Positions 1 through 10,971 of a stretch of 64,000 nt of DNA are shown here, in pieces (within the stretch, counting starts at the first letter, position 1; the number at the start of each line of letters is the position of its first letter). A program made the translations under genes and the position numbers. Source of the stretch: Pelodera strongyloides (taxonomy: Eukaryota; Nematoda; Chromadorea; Rhabditida; Rhabditidae); contig JAANDG010000555.1 in NCBI GenBank assembly GCA_036852015.1, positions 32,493 to 96,492 on the forward strand, in the 5' to 3' direction. Under the pieces are notes generated by a model. The model worked only from the letters and a program-made list of their open reading frames with translations, had not been told where the DNA came from and made no database searches.

Positions 1-1605
1 ACACCGATTGTGGGAGATCAATGCGAAATTACAGTAGGAAAGCATCGATTTATTAGAATGGGAAGGGATGTTTGCAGAATTTTTGATTGAAACGAGTAGA
101 GAGGTACGATCAGACATTTCTTTCACGATAAAAAATACCTGATTGTGAGTTGTTAAAACCACAACTAGAGACATATCAGATCAAACAATTAAGCAATTAA
201 AACGATCGTTTTAAAGCAAGAAGAAGCGAAATTAAATATATAGGCGGAGCTCTGCATTGAGACTTGTAGACAGATCCTGCTGTTAGGTATGTCTTTTCCC
301 ATTTTCCAAGTAGTCAAATCATAAAATTCTAAATCGTTCTCTTCGCACCGTATCACTACATCGCGATCGCTTATCACACGCTAATTGGCGGTTTTGGAAA
401 CGCGAAAACCAGCCATATGGTTGGGGATTATCGAGATTGCGGGCTGTACGCACAATATGCAAATTAGTGGAGGTATGCGCGCGCCCGTTTATGACTACGG
501 TACTTGGGGCAACAATTATTGGAAAGTGTGGTAAAAGGGAAGAATGGAACAAAAGAAACTGTTATTTTATATTACACACAGATGGTTGAATGGTTGTAAC
601 GGTTTATGTGTGTCTGAAATCAAGAAATGGGCTGTGGATTTCTTCATAGTTCTGTAAAAAAGCACTTGTAAATCCGTTCATTACCTTACAGCCGTTTTTG
701 AAAAGCATCGAGTACATCAGCATTCCTATGCAGCATATACAAATGAACATAAATTAGAATAAAAATCGAGCTAAATTCGAGCAAATTAGCATAAATACGT
801 AAGAATTCAGTTGTACGCGATGCGTTTCAAAAACCGACCGGCATTTCGCTTTGATATTTGATAGATGAAAATAAGTTAGCACGGTCTTAATTGTAAGTAC
901 TATTTCAAGTACGTGTCACCGTTTGATATTTGGTTGTGTTGTCCATAATCATCCATGGTGAAAAGAACAGTATAAAAATTCATCATATATACTCAAGTTG
1001 CTCTTTCATCCCATATGAAAATTTCTTATTTCACTCTCTCTTTCCCTCTCATCTCTTTCTATCTCCCTCGCTCTCCCAATCTCACTGTCTCTCGTCTTTC
1101 AGATGACAAACTGCTTTCCTCAATTCCGTCTCACGTTGTCACCTTATCTCACTTTGATCATTCTGTCATCCATAACGGACATTGCGGGACATACACACTT
1201 TGTCGCCAGACGAAGCATAATCGTTTCAGTTTTGAGGGGCACAAGAATATATGTATACGCTAAATTAAATGAAACGTGTCTCCTAATATGTGCTTATTCG
1301 CTGATAACGTTGCTGACAACCATAGTCACAGTTGCCCATCAAGACTTGAGCTTCAAGTACAATAAATGAGAAACGCACCCTATGTGGTAACATGCATTTT
1401 TCACTAACCTTTCTACCAAAAACAATTTACTTCAAAACTGCAATGTGTTGTACAACTAGGTTATCATACACAAATAAACAAATCCTATTACGCAAATCGC
1501 AAAATATGAAAGTATGACGCAAACTTTTGTTAAATAAAACGAAAAAAAATAATAATATAGGCGAAACCGAACATCTAACCGCGACTACCACTTTCCGGGG
1601 CCAAC
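1..1605. other. Stretch without a supported gene
   Basis: No exon chain could be built. Open frames near 190-550 on both strands have some protein-like composition but no convincing splice sites. A repeat of the GCGAAAT/CCGG palindrome family lies at 689-857, a C/T-rich tract at 1028-1100, and a weak 88-codon plus-strand ORF follows that tract. The rest is AT-rich sequence in which I see nothing. Confidence 0.5.
689..857. mobile_element. Short palindromic element, GCGAAAT-CCGG family
   Basis: The two ends are inverted copies: a CCGTTTTTGAAAAGCATCGA arm on the left and a GCGTTTCAAAAACCGACCGG arm with GGCATTTCGCTTT on the right. The same sequence recurs at 3945-4018, 26681-26842, 61444-61615 and at the right edge of the window. 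It is too short to encode a protein, so it is a non-autonomous miniature element. The TTAA target site is degenerate in this copy. Confidence 0.6.
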
Positions 1606-1857
1606 TCATGTATTCGTGATCCCGATTTCCCAAAGTTCCCACTTGTCCGTTATCTCATTCGATTCAAATTCCCGCTCGCCGGATGTGCTGTCATTGTTCA
1701 GATCAAACGCCTTCCTAATGGTATTATAAACCCATTCGCACAGATCTCGCGCACTGATAGCGCTCCCGGTTGACGGGTCTTTGGTGGGCCGTTGGTGGGC
1801 ATTTACTGGGAGCCAAGGGCTCTTTTGGGGCTTCCCGGGATTTGTCTGCTCACCCAT
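1606..1857 (-). CDS. Hypothetical protein, 83 codons
   Basis: I do not recognise this gene. The frame runs from an ATG at 1857 to a TGA at 1606. Its composition is unlike the surrounding noise: a Pro/Lys-rich N-terminal third, then a hydrophilic amphipathic stretch around residues 34-78 containing ISARDLCEWVYNTIRKAF and an acidic tail with KWELWE. No signal peptide or membrane segment is visible. No AATAAA was found just downstream, so this could be one exon of a longer gene whose other exons were not identified. It is divergent to the partial plus-strand gene ending at 2563. Confidence 0.4.
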   Translation of the reverse strand: MGEQTNPGKPQKSPWLPVNAHQRPTKDPSTGSAISARDLCEWVYNTIRKAFDLNNDSTSGEREFESNEITDKWELWEIGITNT

Positions 1858-2312
1858 AATAAGGGATTAAAAAGAAATCAAATAAATTTCGCACCCAACG
1901 ATTCAGTAAGAAATTGGAGGGAAGATTGAGGGACCTCTATAGCGCCAATCATGGTCATTATTTTATGATTGTCTTTGTGCGTAATAAATTATTATATTTA
2001 AAAAAGTAGATGATATGTGATTGTTTCGTTGGTTTCTCCGTTTACTAGGACCACTTGTTACATACCATTGAATAAAAGAAAACACCCTAAGGAGTAAGAA
2101 ATAACTACTTTTTAGTGTTCAATAACCCTGCATATCTCCTGATCGTTCCATTACAGTAATCTTTTCATTCATTTATGTCTTTCATGCTGCATAGGAACAA
2201 TAATATGATAACTCGCTTTTCTATTTTTTTAGCTGTGTTCAACCTTTACGCTTCATATGATGCTTTATTTCCAGACCACTTTATAACTTTATACAAAACC
2301 ATTAATTTTCAG

Positions 2313-2563
2313 ATGCTTCCGATAATTTATTTCGGGACTCGGCTACCGTAGTCTTAGTCCGACAGCAACCTCTTGGAAAGTGGCATCGAGTTAAGCCTCG
2401 AAAGCTTTCTGACGCTCAACGCACGGAGATTATCACTGAAAAGTGAGAAAGCTTACGAAGACGACATCAGAAAAGGAAGAAAAACAATATTCGATCTGGT
2501 AAAGATTGTACATACATTTCCTATTTTATATCGGTTTTACATCAGGTTTTCACCTCGTATTAG
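2313..2563 (+). CDS. 3' end of an unrecognised plus-strand gene (three exons)
   Basis: A typical acceptor (TTAATTTTCAG) opens an exon at 2313 that reads a clean hydrophilic frame (FRDSATVVLVRQQPLGKWHR, then RKLSDAQRTEIITE). The frame hits a stop at 2443 exactly where a consensus donor GTGAGA begins. Downstream, KGRKTIFDL is read in another frame up to a donor at 2499, and a 47-nt intron (2499-2545) leads to a last exon 2546-2563 ending in TAG. Frames agree if 2443-2470 is removed, which would be a 28-nt intron, or if there is a one-base frameshift. AATAAA lies at 2620. The 5' exons were not found. Function unknown; the protein looks soluble and basic. Confidence 0.5.
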
Positions 2564-2619
2564 CAGTGCAGCTGCACAGACTACGTGTGCAATATCTGTA
2601 TGATTGAGGCTTTTTTATA

Positions 2620-2625
2620 AATAAA
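2620..2625 (+). terminator. Polyadenylation signal of the 2313-2563 gene
   Basis: Canonical AATAAA 57 nt after the TAG at 2561-2563, in the expected position for a nematode 3' UTR. Confidence 0.55.
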
Positions 2626-3944
2626 TGAATATTGATTGAATATGTGTAGAAAAGCGGAATTGATCTCTCATGATATTCATGTCCTGTGTCCCCTGTGGAA
2701 CGATATACTTCGGAACTTCCAGCCGAAAATTCGAAAAAATGGTTTTACAATCGCATTCTCAGAGAATCTTCAACGCGTGAGGATGTTCATCGCGTGTGAT
2801 CGTAACAATTTATCGCTGTTTTATAAAAAGCGCTCTAAACGAGCAGCTCGCCAGCAGTACAGTACACTCGCCGGTATTTAAATCGCAATAAACATACCGT
2901 AGTTCAATAAGCGAGCGAGACACGCTTCACTTTAGTACGTGCAAAAAGTGGCGTGTGAGCGGTTGATGAGCAGAAAGGGTGGTCTATAAAACGAGGGACA
3001 AATCGTCAAAATGATATTGATTGAAACAAAAAAATATTTTCGAAAATATTTTTTTCTGGGTCATAACCATGACATGCGCACGAGTCAAGTAATGTTAATG
3101 TCCTAAATTGTAATATTGATTTTCATGATGCATATAGCAGTTGAAATTGAAAGCATCTAGCATGGTAACGAGTTTTGTCCTCTCTGTCAATCTAACCCGG
3201 CGTAATTTTGTGGTTTATCTTGGAAGTGTATTCTTGTACTGGTGCGGTGGTACGTATGTAATGTGACATATGCCAACATGGTGGATTTTTAGTAAAAAGT
3301 TTTCAAGTCCTTTTCTCTTTCTCTTTCGCCATCTTCCTCTGTTATTGTCAATGCGCTTGTCATTGAAGTCCTTCTCTGGGGACCATGTCGATGTGTTAAT
3401 TCGAGAAAGATGTTTTGGGAGAGAAAGGGAGGGAGGATCTTATCCCAGTCATCTCTACCTCGGGGACAAAACCTCCCCCAGGGGACACTCAATTGACATT
3501 CAATTTGTCAACAAACGACGACAACCCAGGGAAAGAGGGAGCGAAAGTTTGGAAATCTGAACTAAAAACTAGAATGAGTAAGTAAGATATTTCAACACAA
3601 AATACTGCGAAATATGAGCATTGTTATCATTTAGTAATGGACAGAAATGTATTATTATCACCCAAAATTAGGATATCCTGCTTGAAACAACACACAGGGT
3701 TAAGGAAATGATTTATAGCTGGCTATATGCCTGAAAAGCAACTTTTCAACCAATTTGTCTTCATACATTTTCTTCAGAACTTCTTGAAAATGTTTTTTTT
3801 TGCTTTATGATGTATGCTTAAAAATGTTTACAATTAGAAGAAATACACAATATTCATGTTTCACGTTGCAGTGTTGTGTACAGTTACAGTATTCGTATTA
3901 CACATTTACACACATTTACGATTTTTGTTCGTATTTATGTTCGT

Positions 3945-4018
3945 TTGCATAGGCTGCATATAGCATATGGATGCTGATGTACTCGATGCGTTCAAAAACC
4001 AACCGGTATTTCGCTTTA
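3945..4018. mobile_element. Half copy of the GCGAAAT-CCGG palindromic element
   Basis: Only the right arm is present, ending GATGCGTTCAAAAACC then CGGTATTTCGCTTTAA. It matches the arms at 689-857 and 26681-26842. The left arm is lost or too diverged to see. Confidence 0.5.
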
Positions 4019-4746
4019 ATGTTTATTGCAGACCATTCTCTTAATTTTTTATTCAAAAGAACAAGGAAAAAAGCAAATGTGGACAAACCAATGCAAATAC
4101 ATTATGCATCATTATATAACTGGTAGGCCATTTACCTTACCATAAACTTCTGATTCCATGAGAGACATCATTTTAAAATGTAGAAGCAAAATAATTCCCC
4201 AAAAGCAAGCAGCCTGAAAGTAACAGTTAGTTGTTAGTGGCTAATGGTTCGAGATAAGATTGTAAGTTAGCGCGGCTTTCCTTTGAAGTTTTCGTGTAAA
4301 TTTTGTCAAAATGGCAGACCACACACAGATTCAAGTCGATATTTACGCTTTTTGCGGTTTGACTTTTTTTAATTGAAATAGTGCACTTTCCCTTTGTGCT
4401 AACCATAAGCAACTGGCGGATCGGCAGTAAGTTGAGTGACTTCGGGAATGTTGACAAAAATGGAAATGAAACTTTCCACAAGCTTTTCCTTCGGAAGGCA
4501 CATAGGATAAGAAGAGGGCAAATGCAAAGGGGCACATAAATTTGCATACAATCAATGACACGTCATGACGTCAGTTGAAGAACTTTCAAAAACCACGGTG
4601 TCACACCGCTTTATAATTGGTGTACTTTCGTTTCCTAGTGCGTTCATACTTTATCACGAACGATGGAGTGTTTTGTTGATCGACACAACTCGATCTCATT
4701 GTTTCACATCCTGGCACGAGGAAAGTTTACTCACAGACCGAACTCT

Positions 4747-4825
4747 TTAAACACCTCTCTCTCTCTTCCCTTCTCTCTCCCACTCTCTCTCCCTGTCAAT
4801 TCACTCCTCTCTCCCCTCTCTCCCT
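4747..4825. repeat. C/T-rich low-complexity tract
   Basis: Runs of CTCTCT and CCCTCTCTCC with few purines. A similar tract lies at 1028-1100. No coding frame. Confidence 0.7.
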
Positions 4826-5982
4826 AGTTATCTTCACCCTCTCGATCCTCCTCTATCTTTTCTCTTATCCCAGCTATGTTTATCAGCTGATACACATATG
4901 ATCTCGATCCCATACGTTTTTGTTTACGATATGTGTATGTATTGTGGTCACTTGGTCACTCAGATCATTTCAATCAATTTCAATTTTTTCGGATCGCGAC
5001 CTGCATCCTAACTGAAAAGAATTTATTCACTGAAAACCGTTTCTTTCTCTATAAATCTCCAACATTGATCCCAAATTTACGTCTCCTGTACGGGGAATGG
5101 AATCCATATATTATTTGTAAAGATTCAGCTAGCTCTATTATAACATAACTCGTTTAGTAAGGATATATGCACCTTACCTTACGCAAAAATTATTAATCTC
5201 AAAATGATAGTTGCATAATTTGCTTTCGTAGGGACATTTTTCTTGTTTGAAATCAACATATTCTACACATTTGTTCGTAAATTTAAAAGTTATATTTGTT
5301 TACCAGACGTCTACGCCGCCTGAGGCGTCTTTCCATATTTACGAAATGTCAAAAACGTAGATGAAAAAAAAAACAAATACGTTTTTTTTGCCCAGCTTCG
5401 ATTGCACTCGACATCGTTTTATAAGCCGGCGGAACAATTTAATGATTTCCGTAACTTACTCTTTATATAATAAGATTTCGTCAATGATATTTAGATGCGA
5501 ATATTTTAGCCTTTGCTATACTTCTGCCTCCTTGCTATATTTCAAAAAGAGGCTCACTTGAGTCATCACGGCTATAGTTCACGTTCACGATGAGTTTTTT
5601 TTTGCGTCTCGTGGCCGTTTTGAAATCCTGGTCACACGTTCAAAGCATGTGTTCCACTGCACGATTTTTGCACTAAAAGTTGGTCGTAGTGATGATCAGA
5701 CTGTCTGGCACTGCTAGGTCATTTGACTTGATCTGAACACATCATTTGTCTTATTGTCATTTGATGATTTGTTCTTGTGCAATCATAGTATTTTAGTCAT
5801 AGGTGAGACTCGTTGTAGTTTGCTGCTGAAGACTTGTTTCATCTCTATTCTATATGTTTACATTGTGTAACAATCAGCTATCGTACGCGGAATAAATATT
5901 TTTCGAAAATATTTTTCGGAATAAATGCTATTCGTACAAACATTTTTTCAGAGAAAGAAAATTGAAAATCTGACTATCCGAC

Positions 5983-6545
5983 ATGACAAGTGCGCCATCA
6001 GTTTTCCCTTATTTTGCCCTTCCATGGCACCTACAAAGACAGGCAAGTTTAGGATATTCTTTATTTTTCTTTGCCTTACTTTCAGTAAACTTACACCTTA
6101 AACTTTTAGTTGATTTTTATATATTTATTAAACATTCATTTTTAGGTTCTCGACTCTCTAAATCCTCTGGATATTGAAAGTTTTTCAATAGCCGATTACG
6201 AGGGTAGGCTGCCAGAACTGCAAAAGCACAGAATACCGCGCTTTAGGAAAATAACCGTTAGACATGTACGTTGCTTATTTGTTGATTACTTCAACAATAA
6301 AAGAAAATACAAGAAATACAAAGAACTCCTCCTCTTTAGGTTGCACATGAAAAATGCCCTCAAGAACCTGATCCACTCAATGAAAAGACAGAAATTTACA
6401 AGGAAAAATGCATAGAAATTGTCTTTGAAGTGGAAAATTGGGACATTTCGATGCGTGTTTTTCACTCGAACGACTGTGAGTTGGCAGTTGTCGGAAGGTA
6501 TGGAAATATTGTTTACTTTTATTATAATCCTGAGTTCCTGAATCC

Positions 6546-6578
<33 letters not shown>

Positions 6579-7262
6579 TTATTCCTGACTACTATATGGC
6601 CTCTCAAGGAGTATCTTCCTTGTACATTAGCCAACTTTTGTTTGTTTGTTCTGGACTTTTCAGCCTTTTTTTACTTTTTAAACATTATAGAAAAGATCTC
6701 TCACATAATGGACTACATGTTGTCGAAGGAACTGTGCTTCCGAATTTTCACGAAGGTTTGATAATTAATTGTGTTTTGATTTACCATTTACCGACCCAAC
6801 ATCAAAACATAGCATATTGATTAATAATATCTTTAGACCCAAAGGTGCAGGATATCGGTTGGGCCTACGTTAATTTTTCTGTTGCGAGAGGAAAAGTCAA
6901 TCATTTGGACATTTCTGTAGGACCTTTATTTTATACTTTGGCATGCCTTGAACGTTTCTTTTATTTTAGACTACTCACCGCAAAAGTGTGGTCCTAGTTC
7001 TAGTGGTTGTTTTATCAAAAATATTTTGTAAGAAACAATGATTTCGTAATGTGCATGGAATTCGGGTCTATTTGTTGAAAATATTTTTCGGTTTTTCAGA
7101 CAGAATTAATGTCGTCGAGAGTACAGCTCAGTTTTCCGGTTCAACGAATTACTGTGAGGAATATCGACGATTCCCTAGCCTTATGCAAGGCGTTCAGATT
7201 TATCGGTAGGTGGTTTTACATTTAAAATGTTTAATTTATTTATTTTGCTGAAATAGCTATAT

Positions 7263-7325
<63 letters not shown>

Positions 7326-8642
7326 TGAGAGAGATAGAGAGATAGAGAGAGAGCGGAAGAAGGAGCGGAATAAGGAGCGGAAGAATTACTCGACTCAACA
7401 CAATCTAAACTAAAGCTGGTGACAAATTTCTCAGATATAGTTATGTAGTCCGTGATTAATTCCATAACATTCAGGTCATTCATTTCCCTCAAACGTGTCC
7501 CTTTTCGGAGTTCTCAAGTCAAAATGTTCAATTGATCTCCCCAGCATCTCTCTCCAGGTAGGGTCGGAGTACTAATTTACTTTCTTGTGTTTCGCAGTTC
7601 CATTTACGCAGCAATTGGAAGTATTGAACTGGTACAAAGGCTGTACCTGAAGCGATTTCTCCTACTGTTCATATATATCATAAAATCTGCGTTATGCAAA
7701 ATCTGATATGCTAGAAACATGTGAACTAAATCTCCTTTTCAGTTTCCCTCCACATCAACACTGCATATTAGGGGTTTGGAGGTGGACCTGCGTCCTGGAG
7801 AGTTGCCAAAACTAAGATCGCCAACAATTGCCCTTCGTACATTGAATTGCCCACGATATGATGTGATGTGTGATTTGAATGCGATGATTAGGGTGAGTAG
7901 AGATAGTACGGTTCAATCCAGTCTGACAGGAAGACACTTGCATACTTACATTACAGTAAGTGCTTCAGCAGGGAAAGTACGATATTCAAGTTTAGTAGAT
8001 GTGTTGTTTTTCTTCAGGAATGGTACCGTGGAAATCGTGAAATTCAAGAAATCCAACTCCTTTCGGTGGACGATCAAACGGATTGGAGTTTAGACGTGAT
8101 TTTGTTGGGTATGTGGTTGAACTTCAAAATGGGTAAACCGGTAAACGAGATACTCATATTCGGGTGAATATATGGAAAACCTCAGTGACTCAATTGCTCC
8201 CGATACGTTTGTAATATTTACTAACACGCTCACTAGTAATGCTATTCAGGACTTACGTACGAAACTACGGGAAGATGCGGAGTGGTTAAACATCCAGTTG
8301 ATTCGAAGGTGAGTCATTTAGCATATTTGTTTTTTTTTAGCATATATAAGCGAGGTGAACGTTATTGTGGAAGCCCTCTGAATAATACAGTAGTGCACAT
8401 TTGTGTCTACATTACGAAAACAAAACGTTATTGTGGAAGCCCTCTGAATAATACAGTAGTGCACATTTGTGTCTACATTACGAAAACAACTTATTTTCCA
8501 GGCCGGTTTGTTGGTGACGATATGTACGAAAGATCTCCTGCTCATCAGAGGGAGCAACCAAATTGTAACACTTCTTTCTGATGCTACGAAGAACTTGCGC
8601 TCGTGTTTTTCTATTCAGCCTCCGTTATGTATACATCGATAG
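5983..8642 (+). CDS. F-box protein with F-box-associated C-terminal region
   Basis: Likely substrate adaptor of an SCF ubiquitin ligase, recruiting targets to Skp1/cullin. Twelve exons agree in phase: 5983-6042, 6146-6265, 6340-6497, 6691-6755, 6837-6916, 6970-7027, 7100-7205, 7598-7631, 7743-7892, 8018-8108, 8250-8308 and 8502-8642, giving 373 codons, normal for the nematode family. Residues 8-35 (FPYFALPWHLQRQVL, SLNPLDIESFSIAD) match the short F-box of nematode proteins that pair it with an FBA-type domain; later blocks such as NWDISMRVF and LNAMIREWYRGNREIQEI fit that domain. Intron 1 has a GC donor (AG/GCAAGT). Exons 6-8 are the least certain. Introns hold microsatellites and a 66-bp duplication. 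These families expand fast and are often linked to innate immunity. Confidence 0.8.
6546..6580. repeat. AAT/TAA trinucleotide microsatellite
   Basis: About eleven TAA units inside intron 3 of the F-box gene. Confidence 0.9.
7265..7353. repeat. Compound TA then GA microsatellite
   Basis: A (TA)n run to about 7293 followed by (GA)n with interruptions to about 7353, inside the 392-nt intron 7 of the F-box gene. Confidence 0.9.
8358..8489. repeat. 66-bp perfect tandem duplication in an intron
   Basis: Two head-to-tail copies of a 66-bp unit starting AACGTTATTGTGGAAGCCCT lie in the last intron of the F-box gene. They look identical, so the duplication is recent. Confidence 0.9.
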
Positions 8643-9118
8643 TTTTCCGAATCAGAACATTATGTTGTTAATTTCTGTATTTGATGAAAAAAATTGCATG
8701 TGTAATTATTTGGTAGCTTGTGCTTTTTTCTATATTGCCCTAAGGCTATTGTTGTAATACGGTTTCTGTTTTCGAGGGGCATCTCGAAGTCGAATCGAAG
8801 TTGATTCTCAGAATCTCAGTCTTCCTTTCCGATGGCCCAAAACATTAGTCTTTCACTTGCTTCGTTGTACCTTGCACCTATATTTATTTGTTGTCTGTTT
8901 TCACTCATCCATTGTTAACTTTGAAACTGTACATAAACAAAAAGAAAAAAAAAATGCGCGATTATTGTTCATTTCCAACGAAAAAAAGAGGATTACCGTA
9001 TAACATGCACACAACCAAATGTCAACCATGTCATTGTTCAACACATTTATCCTAGAAATTGATGCAACATTGTTGCAAAAGTACAAGGAATAATAGAGCA
9101 ATCATAGAGTATCACGCA
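8643..9118. other. Convergent intergenic spacer
   Basis: Lies between the 3' ends of the plus-strand F-box gene and the first minus-strand lectin gene. A TTTATT on the plus strand near 8883 could serve as a minus-strand polyadenylation signal. Nothing else was recognised. Confidence 0.45.
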
Positions 9119-10971
9119 TTAAAACTGAGTACAGAATACTTCGGTTGAGCACGGTGTGGCCTGACACGAATATAGATAAGGAGAGATGCATTGCACGGAG
9201 TCGAACTCAGTTTTGTATCCCTTGACACGAGTTAGTGTAGCACAGTCTCCACCATTATCATTGATAACACCAGTCTGAAAAGTTTTCTGTAATTAGCTAA
9301 CTTCAAGTTAGTTGTATCCAGAATCTACTTCAGCTAATAGAAAGTTTATATGGCTACTCATCGCGTTATTTTATGTGCGAGCCTGATTACCTATAGGAAC
9401 TAATAGGATCACTTATAGGAACTATTAGAAACCGCTTACAAATGGTCGAAATCTCGAAACCTATGAATGCTTAATCTGTTGTATTCACTGACATGTAAAT
9501 AGGAAATCACTTACAAATGTAGTTCCATCAGCCCATGTCCATTGACCATGAGATCTCTCCAAACCAACATAGATTGGCTCTTTTCCAGTCACATCTAAAT
9601 TTGAGATTGATAAGTGTTCAGAAACCCTTACAATTCCATGCTAACCTTTTCCGTATTGTTCCATTTTAGTATACGTTCATCAATGAACATATAAATGTGG
9701 GAATCAATTTTCTCGACTACGAAAGGATTTGTTTGTTGAAACAGTAGGTTCATAAGATTTATTCTTTTGAATCACCTTTACTGATAAATATCTGCTGTGC
9801 TAGACACTCATTTGTACCTTTGCTAACGAATATCTGCTGTGCTGGTGTGACGACCGTGGATAGTTTTCCCCGATGTTCCCTTGAACAATAATGCTTGGCC
9901 AGTTGATTGGTCGCTTCCAAAGTCGACGTCTTAAAATAATGTTGAATAGAAACAAATAATTAGTATTGAGCCGAGTATAACTGAAAATAAAATGTCTTAA
10001 CCTGATAACATCCATCATTAGGGTCTCCACGATGAGTTGTCGAGTCAGAGGCATATGCATTCGGGCAGAAGCAATTTGCTGAATATTGAAGGTTCACCAC
10101 CTATTTAAGTTTTTTTGATAAAATAAAGAAGAGACAGAAATACGCACCACTGCAGATGAGGTCGATCAAGTCCTGTACTTTAGCAATGTTCTTTCTTGAG
10201 TCGATATAATAAGCAGGTGAAGCAATTTCCTTCAATTCCGGAGCAACATTCCCATTTGAGTCACCGAAAGCTGAATTAACGAGATGTCTGCTATGCACAG
10301 GTAATCAGTATCTCCTGAAGCTCTTCGCTCTTTGTCCCGCCACGCACATTTGGTTACTGTATTTAGTGCCTATTTTTCAAAGGTGCATGCGCGGTATTTT
10401 TTCTGTTGAAACTGCACACAGTTTTGTTTGTGGAATGGTTGAAAGTTTTCGCGAAAGTCATGAAATAAATAGTACAAAATTATACGAAGTATAACTGAAT
10501 AAACTTCTGCGAAACATAATTGAAAAACATGCAAAAACAACGGGATTCTCACCGATCACAATTATAGTTCCACCATTGTCCTTGAATGTTTTCGCTTTGG
10601 CAAGCGGAGATTCGTAACTTCCGAGCCTGGAAGGAATACAATATTAAAGAGAAAACTACTTTCCGCAACTAACGGTCTGTGAAAATCAGCACCTGTATGT
10701 GGAAGCTCCAATGATCATAACTTTTTGTGAAGTCGAACGATGCGCAGAGGATTTGAAGCTATCGCTAGCCACGCCGATTGCCCTGAACTGTCATATAACA
10801 TAATATACATTAAAGCTAAAAGTTACGCTGAATTAATAGTTGGTTGCGGTGCATTTAGAGATAGTGTTTATGGACCACAACCACAGCTAAAATGTAGATA
10901 ATAGAATGAAGCGCACCCATCGATATTAGTGCCATCCGTATTGGTCCTTTTCACATTATCAATGTCATCAA

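Larger units (their letters stand above)
2640..5982. other. Gene-poor intergenic stretch
   Basis: Several short open frames occur (for example 3270-3560 and 4227-4561) but none has homology I recognise or paired splice sites. Contents seen: two AT palindromes built on ATATTTTCGAAAATAT (around 3036 and 5895), half of a GCGAAAT-CCGG element at 3945-4018, and a C/T-rich tract at 4747-4825. The 5' flank of the F-box gene occupies the right end. Confidence 0.5.

Noticed and set aside
189..552. Open frames on both strands near the left edge
   Set aside because: Fragments such as YGTWGNNYW look peptide-like but require a frameshift and have no supported exon borders.
1103..1369. 88-codon ORF preceded by a C/T-rich tract and TTTCAG
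   Set aside because: The acceptor-like site could be a trans-splice site, but the protein is low-complexity hydrophobic and not family-like, and nothing else supports it.
4227..4561. 106- and 72-codon minus-strand ORFs with hydrophobic starts
   Set aside because: No splice sites, promoter or recognisable motif; the signal-like N-terminus alone is not enough.
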